From: Persephonella sp964519345
Lineage (GTDB): Bacteria > Aquificota > Aquificia > Aquificales > Hydrogenothermaceae
Direction: 5' to 3'
Length of the DNA stretch: 64,000 nt
NCBI GenBank assembly: GCA_964519345.1
Contig: CAZFKX010000023.1
Location: 62,001 to 126,000, forward strand
Shown: positions 23,875 through 33,407 of the stretch, piece after piece
Layout of the letters: every line of letters starts with the position of its first letter
Numbering within the stretch: position 1 is the first letter of the stretch
The notes under the pieces: model-generated
What the model saw: only the letters and a program-made list of their open reading frames with translations
Told to the model about the DNA's origin: nothing
Databases searched by the model: none
Made by a program: the position numbers and the translations under genes

Positions 23875-25223
23875 GGTTCGGCTTTGTTAATAAACAAAAT
23901 ATGTCAATACTTACAGACCTTTATGAACTTACCATGGCGCAGGTTTACTTCAAAGACGGCATGAACAAAAGGGCAATTTTCGATTTTTATACAAGACCTG
24001 TAGAAAATAGGTCATACCTGTTAAATGCAGGCCTTGAACAACTTATATACTATCTATTAAATATAAGATTCAGTAAGGAAGATATACAATATCTTAGATC
24101 GACAGGAAAGTTTGATCATGATTTTCTTGAATATCTTAAAAATTTTAGATTTACAGGTAATCTATATGCTATAGATGAAGGAGAGATAATATTTCCTAAT
24201 GAACCTGTTGTTCAGGTTGAAGCACCTCTTATTGAAGCCCAGATAGTCGAAACATTTCTCATTAATACTCTTCAACTCCCAATTCTCGTCGCAACAAAAG
24301 CCATAAGATCCTATTCTGTTGCAAGGGGAACAGTACTTGTTGATTTTGGACTAAGAAGATCACATGGAACAGATGCAGGCATGAAAGCAGCAAGAGCATC
24401 TTTTATAGGAGGTTTTGCCGGAACTTCTAACGTGCTTGCAGGAAAAGAGTACGGCATACCTATTTTTGGAACTATGGCTCACTCTTTTATTCTTGCTTAT
24501 GGTGATGAGGAAAAAGCTTTTAAAGCATTTGCAGAAAAGTACCCAGAAAATGCAGTTCTTCTTGTTGATACATTTGATACTTTAAAAGGCGTTGAGAATG
24601 CTGTTAAAGCCATGAAAAGTATGGGTATGAAAAGATTTAAAGGGATAAGGCTTGATAGTGGTGATCTGCTGAAACTATCTATAGAAGCGAGAAAGATACT
24701 TGATGCATCAGGTTACAAAGATGCCATTATAATAGCAAGTGGTGGAATAAACGAGTATAAGATAAAAGAACTTCTTGATAATGGTGCTCCTATCGACGGG
24801 TGGGGAGTTGGAACAGAGCTTGTTGTTTCTGCTGACCTTCCCTATCTCGATTGTGCTTATAAGCTTGTTGAGTATGACGGAAAACCTGTCATGAAACTGA
24901 GTAAGAAAAAAGTTACACTTCCTTATAAAAAACAGATATACAGATTTTATAAAGAAGGAAAGATAAAAGATGATCTTATTGTTGCTTATGATGAAAAGGT
25001 TAAAGATGGGAAGCCATTGCTTAAAGAGTATATAAGAAACGGCGAGCTTGTAAGGGATTTGCCATCACTCTATGATATCAGGAAAAAAGCTCTTGAAAAT
25101 TTTGAGACATTACCTGAAGAGATGAAAGATATAAAGAGAACCATACATTATCTTCCACAGATAAGCAATAAAATAAAAGATACAGTTGAAAAAATTAAAA
25201 AAAGGATAATGGGTAAACTATGA
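23871..25223 (+). CDS. pncB: Nicotinate phosphoribosyltransferase
   Basis: This 450-residue enzyme makes nicotinate mononucleotide from nicotinate and PRPP in NAD salvage. Key segments: LTDLYELTMAQVYF at the N-terminus, DFGLRRSHGTDAGMKAARAS (the phosphorylated-histidine region of this family is close to the later GTMAHSFI), and GIRLDSGDL plus ASGGINEYKI for phosphate and ribose binding. It is translationally coupled to murC (ATGA overlap) and to the binding-protein gene downstream. The biochemical link between the three is not obvious. Confidence 0.93.
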   Translation: MRFGFVNKQNMSILTDLYELTMAQVYFKDGMNKRAIFDFYTRPVENRSYLLNAGLEQLIYYLLNIRFSKEDIQYLRSTGKFDHDFLEYLKNFRFTGNLYAIDEGEIIFPNEPVVQVEAPLIEAQIVETFLINTLQLPILVATKAIRSYSVARGTVLVDFGLRRSHGTDAGMKAARASFIGGFAGTSNVLAGKEYGIPIFGTMAHSFILAYGDEEKAFKAFAEKYPENAVLLVDTFDTLKGVENAVKAMKSMGMKRFKGIRLDSGDLLKLSIEARKILDASGYKDAIIIASGGINEYKIKELLDNGAPIDGWGVGTELVVSADLPYLDCAYKLVEYDGKPVMKLSKKKVTLPYKKQIYRFYKEGKIKDDLIVAYDEKVKDGKPLLKEYIRNGELVRDLPSLYDIRKKALENFETLPEEMKDIKRTIHYLPQISNKIKDTVEKIKKRIMGKL

Positions 25224-26083
25224 CAAAAAGCTTAATTATTTTTATAGCAATATTTATATATTTAATGCCTGTGTCTGGGAAGCCTCTAATAGTAACAACT
25301 GTTAAACCTCTTTCTGATATAGTCAGATCAATAGGAGGGGACAAGGTTAAAGTGAAATATATAATTCCACCTGATGTATCATTACATTTTTATGAGTATA
25401 AAAGTTCGGATATAAAAGCGGTTTTTAAAGCGGATCTTTTTATTTATATAGGTTCGGGCGAACCAAATATAGACGGAATTTTAAGAAATGTAAGGAAAGA
25501 AGCAGTTAATATTTCAAAAGTAAAGGGAATTTATACAATAGACCATTTTGATTTTACAGACGATCATGAAGATCATCATTCGGAAATTCACCCAGCGTTA
25601 TGGCTTCATCCTTTAAACGGCATAAAAATAGGGGAGTTTGTTTATAAAAAACTGTGTGAGATTGACAGTAAAAATAAGGATTACTACAGGAAGAGATATG
25701 AAAAATTTAGGCACGATCTTGAAAGATTGTACATAGAATGGAAAAATAAGTTTAAAAAAGTCAAAAACAGGTATTTTATATCATACCATTTCACATGGCC
25801 TTATTTTACACAGGCTTTTGACCTTATATACCTTGACGTTGTAGAAATTGGTCATGGAAGAGAGCCCACCCCTAAACATATCTTGGAAATCATTAAAAAA
25901 ATAAAGAAATACAAAATAAGATCTATATTTGCTGCAAGACAGTTTTATAACGAAAAGTATGGAAGATTAATTAAAGAAAATACTAATGTGAAGATAGTAT
26001 TTCTCGATCCTTTTGGTACTGATAAAGATTATATACAGATGATGAGATACAATATTGAGAAAGTTTATAGATCACTCAGATAA
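25220..26083 (+). CDS. ZnuA/TroA-type metal-binding lipoprotein or periplasmic protein
   Basis: This 287-residue ABC transporter substrate-binding protein has an N-terminal signal sequence (about 1-20) and a cluster A-I fold. Metal-ligand features are VSLHFYEYK, the histidine-rich loop FTDDHEDHHSEIHPALWLHP, and YHFTWPYF with the third histidine; EIGHGREPTPKHI is the conserved second-lobe motif. Zinc or manganese is the likely cargo. No permease or ATPase gene is adjacent, so the rest of the transporter is elsewhere. Its last 19 bases overlap the convergent rsgA gene. Confidence 0.88.
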   Translation: MTKSLIIFIAIFIYLMPVSGKPLIVTTVKPLSDIVRSIGGDKVKVKYIIPPDVSLHFYEYKSSDIKAVFKADLFIYIGSGEPNIDGILRNVRKEAVNISKVKGIYTIDHFDFTDDHEDHHSEIHPALWLHPLNGIKIGEFVYKKLCEIDSKNKDYYRKRYEKFRHDLERLYIEWKNKFKKVKNRYFISYHFTWPYFTQAFDLIYLDVVEIGHGREPTPKHILEIIKKIKKYKIRSIFAARQFYNEKYGRLIKENTNVKIVFLDPFGTDKDYIQMMRYNIEKVYRSLR

Positions 26084-26934
26084 CCTATAATCCTTAGATA
26101 ATTTTTGTACCTTATCTCTGATATTTCACCATTCTTAACAGCTTCCTTTACACCACAGTCAGGTTCTTCTGTATGCAAGCAGTTTGAAAATCTACATCTA
26201 TATCTTAAAAACTCCCTATAATTATTTTTTACTTCGCTTTTATCCATGAAATACAAAGCATCAACACTTGAAAAACCCGGCGTATCTCCTATAAATGATT
26301 TCTCATCAAATAAATAAAGCCTGACGCCTGTTGTTGTATGTCTTCCTCTCTCTGTTTTATCGCTAATCTGACCAATCCTAAGCTTAATACCTGTAATAGC
26401 AGAAAGTATTGAACTTTTACCTACACCTGAAGGACCTGCAAAAACAGATATACTTCCTTTAAGATGCTCTTTCAAAACCTCAATCCCTTCTCCTGTCAAT
26501 GCACTTACAGGAATAAAATCATAACCTGCATTAGTATATATATCTTTCCATTTTATAAGCTCTATTACCTCATCCCTATTAAGGAGATCTATTTTATTGA
26601 TAACTACGACAGGATCTGTTTTCAGGTATTCGTAAACAACGAGAAGATTATCAAGTAAAAAACTATCAAACTCAGGCTTTTTTAATGTAAAAACTGCCAC
26701 AACTTTATCAACATTAGCTACAGGTGGTCTAACAAGAAAATTTTTTCTCTCTTCAATATCTTCTATAGCAAACGTCCTACTATCCACAATATTTCCAAAA
26801 ACATAATCTCCTGCATAGATTTTTGTTTTCTTTAATACTTTTTTCCTAGGGACTCCCCTGTAAATCTTTTTTTCATCAAAAAGATAAACTCCAATCATCT
26901 GAGCTTCTCTATCAACAACAAGACCTTTTCTCAT
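26065..26934 (-). CDS. rsgA: Ribosome small-subunit-dependent GTPase A
   Basis: This 289-residue circularly permuted GTPase assists late 30S maturation. The motifs come in permuted order: G4 VVINKIDLL, then G1 GPSGVGKSS, then G2 around RGRHTTTGV and G3 DTPGFSS. An OB-fold lies at the N-terminus. The C-terminal zinc knuckle is CRFSNCLHTEEPDC. The gene stands alone, with the TTG-started metalloprotease gene divergent on the other side. Confidence 0.95.
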   Translation of the reverse strand: MRKGLVVDREAQMIGVYLFDEKKIYRGVPRKKVLKKTKIYAGDYVFGNIVDSRTFAIEDIEERKNFLVRPPVANVDKVVAVFTLKKPEFDSFLLDNLLVVYEYLKTDPVVVINKIDLLNRDEVIELIKWKDIYTNAGYDFIPVSALTGEGIEVLKEHLKGSISVFAGPSGVGKSSILSAITGIKLRIGQISDKTERGRHTTTGVRLYLFDEKSFIGDTPGFSSVDALYFMDKSEVKNNYREFLRYRCRFSNCLHTEEPDCGVKEAVKNGEISEIRYKNYLRIIGYLSDL

Positions 26935-26992
26935 CTAACCAACTACTCCAAATTAATTTATAATATTTTACATTGTTATTCTGGAGATAGGA

Positions 26993-29452
26993 TTGAGATA
27001 TAAAGAGATTCTTCTTCTGCTTATTATATTTTTTAACTTTTTTTCATGTGGAGAAAATAAAACTAATCTTACCGAAGACGTATCAAAAAAAGATAGTACA
27101 CAGTCTATTGTAAAGCTAAATATCAACCTTCTTGGTTCAGAAATATCAAAACAAGAAGGAAGGCAATTAAGTATCAAACTTCCTGATGGATCTGTTATAT
27201 ATATTGAGAGCGTAAAGGTAGAAAAAAGGGCAAAAGGTTTCTCATGGTTTGGTAAAGTTAAAGACAGAAATAAAAGTTCAGTTATAATCACTGTTGAAAA
27301 AGGTACAGCATATGGAACTGTTAACTTTGGAAGAAAAAAATACAGAATTTTCCCACTTGAACCAGAAAAATCACTTTACATTATTGAAGATATATCGGGT
27401 AAAAAACCAGTTCCATTCATTAAAGATACAATCCCTTTCTATCCTCAAAAAAAAACTGAAAACTTAAAGACTCAGGGATCATATCTTGAAGACGGCAGTA
27501 AGGTTGACGTTCTGGTTCTTTATACAACAGCCGTAAAAAATGAATACGGTTCTGGTCTTGAAGCATTTATCCAGTCTTTAATTGATATTACAAACCAGTC
27601 GTTCCAAAATAGTAATATCAACACCTTATTAAATCTTGCCGGAATATCGGAAATTAACTCTGTAGATGAAACCATTCCAATAGAAACAGCATTATCAAGT
27701 ATAAGTTCAGATAAAAATATAGAAAACTTAAGACAGCTGTATAAGGCCGATATTGTCGTTTTAGTTAGAAAGTACCAGGGTAGTAATTTTTGCGGATATG
27801 GTTATGTTATAGTTAACCTTCCTGATAATTTTGATCAGAACCTATCTTACTATATTTCTGCATACTACGGTTCCGGTTTTTCAGTTGTTGAAATAGGAAG
27901 CTATGGTGCTTATTACTGTCCTGATGAGACTTTTGCACATGAAGTTGGGCATAATTTTGGATCTGCCCATGATAGGGATCATTCGTCTTATTCTGGAGCT
28001 TTTACCTATTCTTATGGATACGATATTCCAGGAACATTAGCCACTATAATGAGTTATGACAGTCCTACTATAAGATATTTCTCTAATCCAGATATAACGT
28101 ATAATGGGTATCCCATAGGTATTCCAGAGGGTCAACCTGATTCAGCTGACAATTCAAAAACTATAAACAGAACAAAAATAATTGTAAGTAATTATATATC
28201 TGTATCCTCTTCAAATCCTCCCTCTATAGACAGTTTTGATGCAGATCCTACATCAGGAAACATTCCATTAAATGTCTCCTTTTCCTGGACTGTTTCTGAT
28301 CCAGATAGAGACAGCCTTATTTGTAATTTTGACCCTGACGGCGACGGTATAGATGATATTACAGTTACAGAATGCAGTTCATACAGCTATAATTATAAAT
28401 ATAATTCAGCAGGCAACTTTTATCCAAAACTTACAGTATCTGACGGTACAAACACAGTCTCAAAAACATTGAATATTAATGTAAAAAACAATAGACCTCC
28501 ATCAATACCAGAGATAACAGGCATAAAAAATGGATTTACCAATACTATTTACACCTTTTCATCAAAATCTATTGATCCAGAAGGAGATGATATTAAATAT
28601 AAGTTTGACTGGGGGGACGGTACTGCTTCCAACTGGGGATCAGATACTATGAGCCACAGCTGGAAAAATCCGGGAAATTACTGTATAAAAAGTCAGTCTA
28701 AGGATAATTTTGAAAATTTATCTGGATGGTCTGACTGTTTTTATATAAAAATCAGCAACCCTCCTATAAACAACCCACCTGAGATAGAATCATTTAATGC
28801 AGACCCAGCAGAAGGATACGTACCTTTTGATGTAACTTTCAGTTTCAAAGTCAAGGATATGGATGGTGATGTATTAATATGCAAACTTGATAAAGAGGGT
28901 GACGGCAATTATGATAAAATTTACAATAACTGCACCAGTAAAAAAATCAAACTTAGTTACTCAACAACTGGCGAATACAAAGCAACACTTTTAGTATCAG
29001 ATGGAAAGGATGAGTCAAGAAAAACATTAACTATCAGAGCATATAAAACAAATAATGATCCTGTAATAAAGTATTTCAGTGTTGAACCTTTAGAAATAGT
29101 AGAAGGAGATAAGATAGATGTAAACTACAACGTTTTTGATCCGGAAGGTGAAAAAATTGAATGTTTTATAGACTTTGGAGACAATACAAAAGTATATGAC
29201 AAAGGCTGTATTAAAAGCAGTGTTGAAAAGTATTACAGGAAACCTGGAGAGTTCACAGTAACATTAACAGCTATGGATAGTTATGGAAACTCTGTATCAC
29301 AAAAGATATCTATTACTGTAAAATCATTATCTGGTAGCGTTGGGAACGATTCAGGATGTTCCCTGTCTTACAAAAAAGATCTTGGTTTACTTTATTCCGT
29401 TATCATAATCTTTATATTGGTGCTGCAAAGGAGAAAATGGAAGATTTCTTAA
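26993..29452 (+). CDS. Reprolysin-like metalloprotease with PKD domains and C-terminal sorting tail
   Basis: This is an 819-residue surface protein. The N-terminus (LLLLIIFFNFFSCGEN) is a signal peptide with a lipobox-like FFSC, suggesting a lipoprotein. The protease core carries the extended zinc motif HEVGHNFGSAHD and a Met-turn ATIMSYDSP, placing it among metzincins. About four PKD-type Ig domains follow (each opening PPSIDSFDADP- or PVIKYFSVEP-like). The last 40 residues have a Gly/Ser-rich cysteine motif (DSGCSLS), a hydrophobic helix (LLYSVIIIFILVL) and a basic end QRRKWKIS, which is the plan of CTERM-type sorting signals. It starts with TTG after GGAGATAGGA. Confidence 0.88.
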   Translation: MRYKEILLLLIIFFNFFSCGENKTNLTEDVSKKDSTQSIVKLNINLLGSEISKQEGRQLSIKLPDGSVIYIESVKVEKRAKGFSWFGKVKDRNKSSVIITVEKGTAYGTVNFGRKKYRIFPLEPEKSLYIIEDISGKKPVPFIKDTIPFYPQKKTENLKTQGSYLEDGSKVDVLVLYTTAVKNEYGSGLEAFIQSLIDITNQSFQNSNINTLLNLAGISEINSVDETIPIETALSSISSDKNIENLRQLYKADIVVLVRKYQGSNFCGYGYVIVNLPDNFDQNLSYYISAYYGSGFSVVEIGSYGAYYCPDETFAHEVGHNFGSAHDRDHSSYSGAFTYSYGYDIPGTLATIMSYDSPTIRYFSNPDITYNGYPIGIPEGQPDSADNSKTINRTKIIVSNYISVSSSNPPSIDSFDADPTSGNIPLNVSFSWTVSDPDRDSLICNFDPDGDGIDDITVTECSSYSYNYKYNSAGNFYPKLTVSDGTNTVSKTLNINVKNNRPPSIPEITGIKNGFTNTIYTFSSKSIDPEGDDIKYKFDWGDGTASNWGSDTMSHSWKNPGNYCIKSQSKDNFENLSGWSDCFYIKISNPPINNPPEIESFNADPAEGYVPFDVTFSFKVKDMDGDVLICKLDKEGDGNYDKIYNNCTSKKIKLSYSTTGEYKATLLVSDGKDESRKTLTIRAYKTNNDPVIKYFSVEPLEIVEGDKIDVNYNVFDPEGEKIECFIDFGDNTKVYDKGCIKSSVEKYYRKPGEFTVTLTAMDSYGNSVSQKISITVKSLSGSVGNDSGCSLSYKKDLGLLYSVIIIFILVLQRRKWKIS

Positions 29453-30174
29453 AAATAAAAATAGATACCCCTTACGGAATAATAGGAGATATTCATGGTT
29501 GTTTAAAAGAGTTTGAGAAAATTGTTAAAGATATCAAAAGGGATTACGGAAAGGACTGTTTCATAATATCTGTAGGAGATACTGTTGATAGAGGCGATTA
29601 CAATATCGAGACTATTGAGTATTGTATGCACCTTTACGAAGAAGGTAATTTTATTGAGGTTCAGAGCAATCATAACTATAAATTTACAAGATGGTTGAAA
29701 GGAGAAAATGTAAAGATAAGTTATGGTATGCAAAAAACCATCCAGCAGTTTAATAATCTCCCTGAGAGTAAAAAATTTGAAATAAAAGAAAGATATCTTA
29801 AATACTACTCAGAATGTCCGTTGTACATAATCGTTAACGACGATACTATAGTTGCACACGCAGGTATAAAGGATGATATGATAGGAAAAAAAGGAAGTAA
29901 GGTAAAAGATTTTGTACTTTACGGTGAAACAACAGGAAGATTCACTAAGGAAGGATTTCCTGAAAGAATAGACTGGACTAAAAAAAGAAAAGTAACACCG
30001 GAATCAAAAAAGATTGTTTATGGTCATGTGGTTTTTAGAGAACCATACATAAACAATATGTGTTACGGAATAGATACCGGATGTGTTCTGGGTAATAAAT
30101 TGACAGCTTATATACCTGATGAGAATAGATTTATATTCCAGAAAGCTAAAAAGGTTTACTTCAGCTTTAAGTAA
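29437..30174 (+). CDS. Calcineurin-like serine/threonine phosphatase family protein
   Basis: This metallophosphoesterase of about 245 residues starts at the ATG at 29437, preceded by AAAGGAG, although the open frame extends further upstream into the protease gene. Metal motifs: GDIHGCLKEF, GDTVDRGDYN and SNHNYKFTRW (the usual GNH is SNH), with VAHAGI and YGHVV later. It resembles PrpE/ApaH/PPP-type bacterial phosphatases; substrates could be phosphoproteins or diadenosine polyphosphates. It overlaps the end of the metalloprotease gene by 16 bases and the convergent trpC gene by eight. Confidence 0.88.
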   Translation: MEDFLKIKIDTPYGIIGDIHGCLKEFEKIVKDIKRDYGKDCFIISVGDTVDRGDYNIETIEYCMHLYEEGNFIEVQSNHNYKFTRWLKGENVKISYGMQKTIQQFNNLPESKKFEIKERYLKYYSECPLYIIVNDDTIVAHAGIKDDMIGKKGSKVKDFVLYGETTGRFTKEGFPERIDWTKKRKVTPESKKIVYGHVVFREPYINNMCYGIDTGCVLGNKLTAYIPDENRFIFQKAKKVYFSFK

Positions 30175-30958
30175 TAATTCCGATGAGCTTTTTAAGTTTT
30201 GATCCTATATCCTTTTCCCTCATTAAAGATTCACCTATTAAAAATCCATCAATCCCATAATCTAAGAGTTCAAGTATCTCTTCATGAGTATTTATACCAC
30301 TTTCAGAAACAACAATCTCTGCACCAAGATCTTTAAGGTAAGGCGCAAGTTGTTTCGAAATATTTATATCAACTTTAAAAGTTTTTAGATCTCTATTATT
30401 GATTCCAATTATCCTGCCACCAGACTTTACAGCCTTTTTACACTCTTCCAGAGTATGAACCTCTATTAAAGGCTCCATACCAAAAGATCTACCATAACCT
30501 ATAAGCTCCTCAAGTTTTTTAGCATCAAGAACCCTCGCTATAAGTAAAAATGTATCGCTCCCATAAGCAAAAGCCTCAGCTATCTGCTTTTTATCTATTA
30601 TAAAATCCTTTCTTAAAACAGGAATACCAATTCCTTCTTTCTTTATACGCTCTATATACTCTATATTTCCTTTAAAGTACTCTTTATCTGTCAGAACGGA
30701 TATAGCTGATGCACCATTTTCCTGATATAATCGTGCTATTTCAACAGGATCAAAATCTTTTTTTATAATTCCTTTAGAAGGTGAAGCTTTTTTTACTTCA
30801 GCTATAATATTTATTCTTCCTTTCAGAAAAGAAGACCTGAAATCTAAAACCGGATGTTTTCTGTTCTTTATCTTCTCCTTTATAAAATCCATATACTGAT
30901 CAGAGTAATTTCTAAGTTCTTCTTCCTTTGTAACAATTATTCTGTCCAGTATATCCAA
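30167..30958 (-). CDS. trpC: Indole-3-glycerol phosphate synthase
   Basis: This 263-residue TIM-barrel enzyme catalyses ring closure in tryptophan synthesis. Conserved segments are IIAEVKKASPSKGII (catalytic lysine), ISVLTDKEYFKG, PVLRKDFIID, IGINNRDLKTFKVD and VSESGI. The length is normal. It is monocistronic here, with no other trp gene next to it, as is common in Aquificota where trp genes are dispersed. The upstream region (30959-31072) is shared with the divergent U32 gene. Confidence 0.96.
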   Translation of the reverse strand: MDILDRIIVTKEEELRNYSDQYMDFIKEKIKNRKHPVLDFRSSFLKGRINIIAEVKKASPSKGIIKKDFDPVEIARLYQENGASAISVLTDKEYFKGNIEYIERIKKEGIGIPVLRKDFIIDKKQIAEAFAYGSDTFLLIARVLDAKKLEELIGYGRSFGMEPLIEVHTLEECKKAVKSGGRIIGINNRDLKTFKVDINISKQLAPYLKDLGAEIVVSESGINTHEEILELLDYGIDGFLIGESLMREKDIGSKLKKLIGIIT

Positions 30959-31072
30959 TCCAAACTCCTTTTTAAATTTTATTTTATCATAAGCTAATAT
31001 TGGTCATTTTCTGTGGATAGCAATTCAAATAAACTTATATTACCTTTAATAAAACCTTAAATGGAGGTTTAA

Positions 31073-32305
31073 ATGAGAAAAAAACCTGAGATACTTGCTC
31101 CTGTAGGACATTATGAAGGTCTTTCTGCCGTTATAAAAGCAGGAGCTGACGCTGTATATATGGGTGTTGGAAAGATAAATCAGAGAGCGTTAAAAAACAA
31201 TTTTAATATTGATGATGTAAAAGAAATAAGAAAAATCACACATGATGCAGGTGTAAGACAGTATATTGTATTAAACTCTATCGTGTTTGAAGATGATCTT
31301 CCATATATAGAAGAAACCCTTGATCAGCTTAAAGATATTGGAGTCGATGCTGTTATAGGCTGGGATATGTCTGTTATATCAATGTCTATATCAAAAGGAA
31401 TTGAAACACATCTTTCAACTATGGCCTCTGTCTCAAACTCCGAGGCTGCAAGATTTTATGAGAAACTCGGCATTAAAAGAATAGTTCCTGCAAGAGAGGT
31501 TAAATTAAAAGGGCTTTTAGAAATAAAAAATAAGACTAACCTGGAGATAGAGATATTTATACACGGTGCCATGTGTATGGCTGTATCTGGAAGGTGTTTT
31601 CTTTCACATGATGTTTTTGAAAAATCTGGAAATAGAGGTGAATGCTATCAGGTATGCAGACATGAGTATGATGTTAAGATAGTTTCAAAAAATACAGGAA
31701 CAGAGTTTTTTCTTGGTTCAGACTATGTGCTTTCAGCAAGAGATCTTGTAACTATAAATTTTGTTGACAAGCTCATCTGGGCTGACAGTTGGAAGATCGA
31801 AGGAAGAAATAAAAATGCAGATTATGCATATATGGTAACAAAAGCCTACAGGGAAGCAAGGGACAGAATATTAAACGGTGAGTGGGACGAGAAGGGATGG
31901 AAAGATCTCTGGGATATGCTTGAAAGAGTTTATCATAGAGAATGGGATACCGGCTTTTACTTTGGAGAAGGTCTATTTGGTTTAAATAAATCTATAGCAA
32001 AAGAACAAAAACTCTTTGTAGGGGAGATATTAAAGTTTTATCCCAAGATAAGTGTGGCGGAAGTTAGAGTAATTGATAATCCAATTTCTGTGGGGGATAC
32101 AATACATATCATCGGCAAAAAAACAGGTGTTGTAAGACAGAAAGTAACTTCCATGCAGATAGAGAGAAGAGATATTAAAAAAGCAGAGAGGGGAACTGTT
32201 GTTGGACTTAAAACTGTAGAGAAGGTCAGACCGGGAGATAAAGTTTATCTAATGAAAGAGATAAATTTTGCCGATACTAATATAAATTCAGTCAAAAAAA
32301 TATAG
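31073..32305 (+). CDS. Peptidase U32 family protein (YegQ/TrhP-like)
   Basis: This 410-residue protein begins PEILAPVGHYEGLSAVIKAGADAVYMG, the U32 signature. A cysteine-containing central region (GAMCMAVSGRC and GNRGECYQVCRHEY) follows. The C-terminal 90 residues form a translation-factor-like beta barrel (VGDTIHIIGKKTG, VRPGDKVYLMK). That architecture matches YegQ/TrhP, which acts in prephenate-dependent tRNA 5-hydroxyuridine formation, rather than a true peptidase; the four-cysteine region could hold an iron-sulfur cluster. The start has a GGAGG site. A diguanylate cyclase gene follows 28 bases later. Confidence 0.88.
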   Translation: MRKKPEILAPVGHYEGLSAVIKAGADAVYMGVGKINQRALKNNFNIDDVKEIRKITHDAGVRQYIVLNSIVFEDDLPYIEETLDQLKDIGVDAVIGWDMSVISMSISKGIETHLSTMASVSNSEAARFYEKLGIKRIVPAREVKLKGLLEIKNKTNLEIEIFIHGAMCMAVSGRCFLSHDVFEKSGNRGECYQVCRHEYDVKIVSKNTGTEFFLGSDYVLSARDLVTINFVDKLIWADSWKIEGRNKNADYAYMVTKAYREARDRILNGEWDEKGWKDLWDMLERVYHREWDTGFYFGEGLFGLNKSIAKEQKLFVGEILKFYPKISVAEVRVIDNPISVGDTIHIIGKKTGVVRQKVTSMQIERRDIKKAERGTVVGLKTVEKVRPGDKVYLMKEINFADTNINSVKKI

Positions 32306-32333
32306 TATTAAAGGAGAAAACCGGGATAGATTA

Positions 32334-33407
32334 ATGGGGAAAATAACATGTAAATTCTATGAAAAACTTAGCAGTAAAAAGAGACTTTCCCATGACGAGA
32401 TTAAAGTTCTTATGAATATTGTTAGAAAAGAACTGAGTTTTCTTATTAAACATAACATTCCACCTGTTCCAAATAATTATGAAAAATGGTTTTATATATT
32501 CTGCTCCCTTGTCGAGGAAAATAAGGATCTTTCTGATCTTGAGATAATTGGACTCTACAAGGAGATTTATGAAGAAGATTATCAGATTGTTGATATAAAC
32601 GGTAGTAAGGAACAGGGAGCTGAAAAAGTCTCTATAAAATTAAAAAATATAGCAGACAAGATAGACCTGACCCTTAAAGAACTTGTTCAGAATATAGATA
32701 ATTATCAGGCAAATATTGACAGTCATGCAAACTCTCTTGCCGAAAAAACAAGCGAGATGCAGATATCAGACATTAGCGCTACTGTACATCTTATTCTTGA
32801 TGAACTTAAGGAGCTTAAATCACAGAACGAGTTTTTAAAAAATCAGATAAAAAAGTACCATTCTGAGATTCATCAGTTAAGAGAAGAACTGTCTCACGCC
32901 AAAACTGAAGCAACTATGGATTTTCTTACTGGACTTGTAAACAGGAGAAGATTTGAAAGAGCTCTTGAGGATGCCATAAAAGATTATGAAAAAAGAAATT
33001 ACCCTTTTTCGCTTATATATGTTGATATTGATAATTTCAAAGATATAAACGACAACTATGGACATAATGTTGGAGATATCGTTTTAAAAGAGATAGCCAC
33101 AATTTTTAAGTTCTATCTAAGAGCAAATACTATAATAGGAAGAATAGGTGGTGAGGAGTTTGCTATTCTCCTTCCAGGAGTTGAGATTGAAGACGCTGTC
33201 AAGATCGCAGAAAGACTGAGAAATATAATCCAGAACAGGGAAATAAGAATAGGTCAGAATAAAGATGAGATATTAAAAGTTACAGCAAGTTTCGGCGTAA
33301 CACAGGTAAAAATTGGAGATACTGTCAACAGTATTTTACACAGGGCAGATACAGCAATGTACAGAGCAAAAAAAACAGGTAAAAATAAAGTAGAAGTTGA
33401 GATTTAA
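32334..33407 (+). CDS. Diguanylate cyclase (GGDEF domain) with coiled-coil
   Basis: This 357-residue protein has an N-terminal helical region of unknown type, a coiled-coil at about 160-190 (LKSQNEFLKNQIKKYHSEI), and a C-terminal GGDEF domain starting DFLTGLVNRRRFE. The active site reads GGEEF and the substrate region VDIDNFKDINDNYGH is intact, so it should make cyclic di-GMP. The inhibitory I-site RxxD is absent (RANT at the aligned position). No membrane span is seen. The PilZ-type receptor at 41869 is a possible effector in this window. Confidence 0.92.
   Translation: MGKITCKFYEKLSSKKRLSHDEIKVLMNIVRKELSFLIKHNIPPVPNNYEKWFYIFCSLVEENKDLSDLEIIGLYKEIYEEDYQIVDINGSKEQGAEKVSIKLKNIADKIDLTLKELVQNIDNYQANIDSHANSLAEKTSEMQISDISATVHLILDELKELKSQNEFLKNQIKKYHSEIHQLREELSHAKTEATMDFLTGLVNRRRFERALEDAIKDYEKRNYPFSLIYVDIDNFKDINDNYGHNVGDIVLKEIATIFKFYLRANTIIGRIGGEEFAILLPGVEIEDAVKIAERLRNIIQNREIRIGQNKDEILKVTASFGVTQVKIGDTVNSILHRADTAMYRAKKTGKNKVEVEI

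Noticed and set aside
29356..29436. Upstream extension of the phosphatase gene
   Set aside because: It is a frame shadow of the metalloprotease tail; the ATG at 29437 has its own AAAGGAG.
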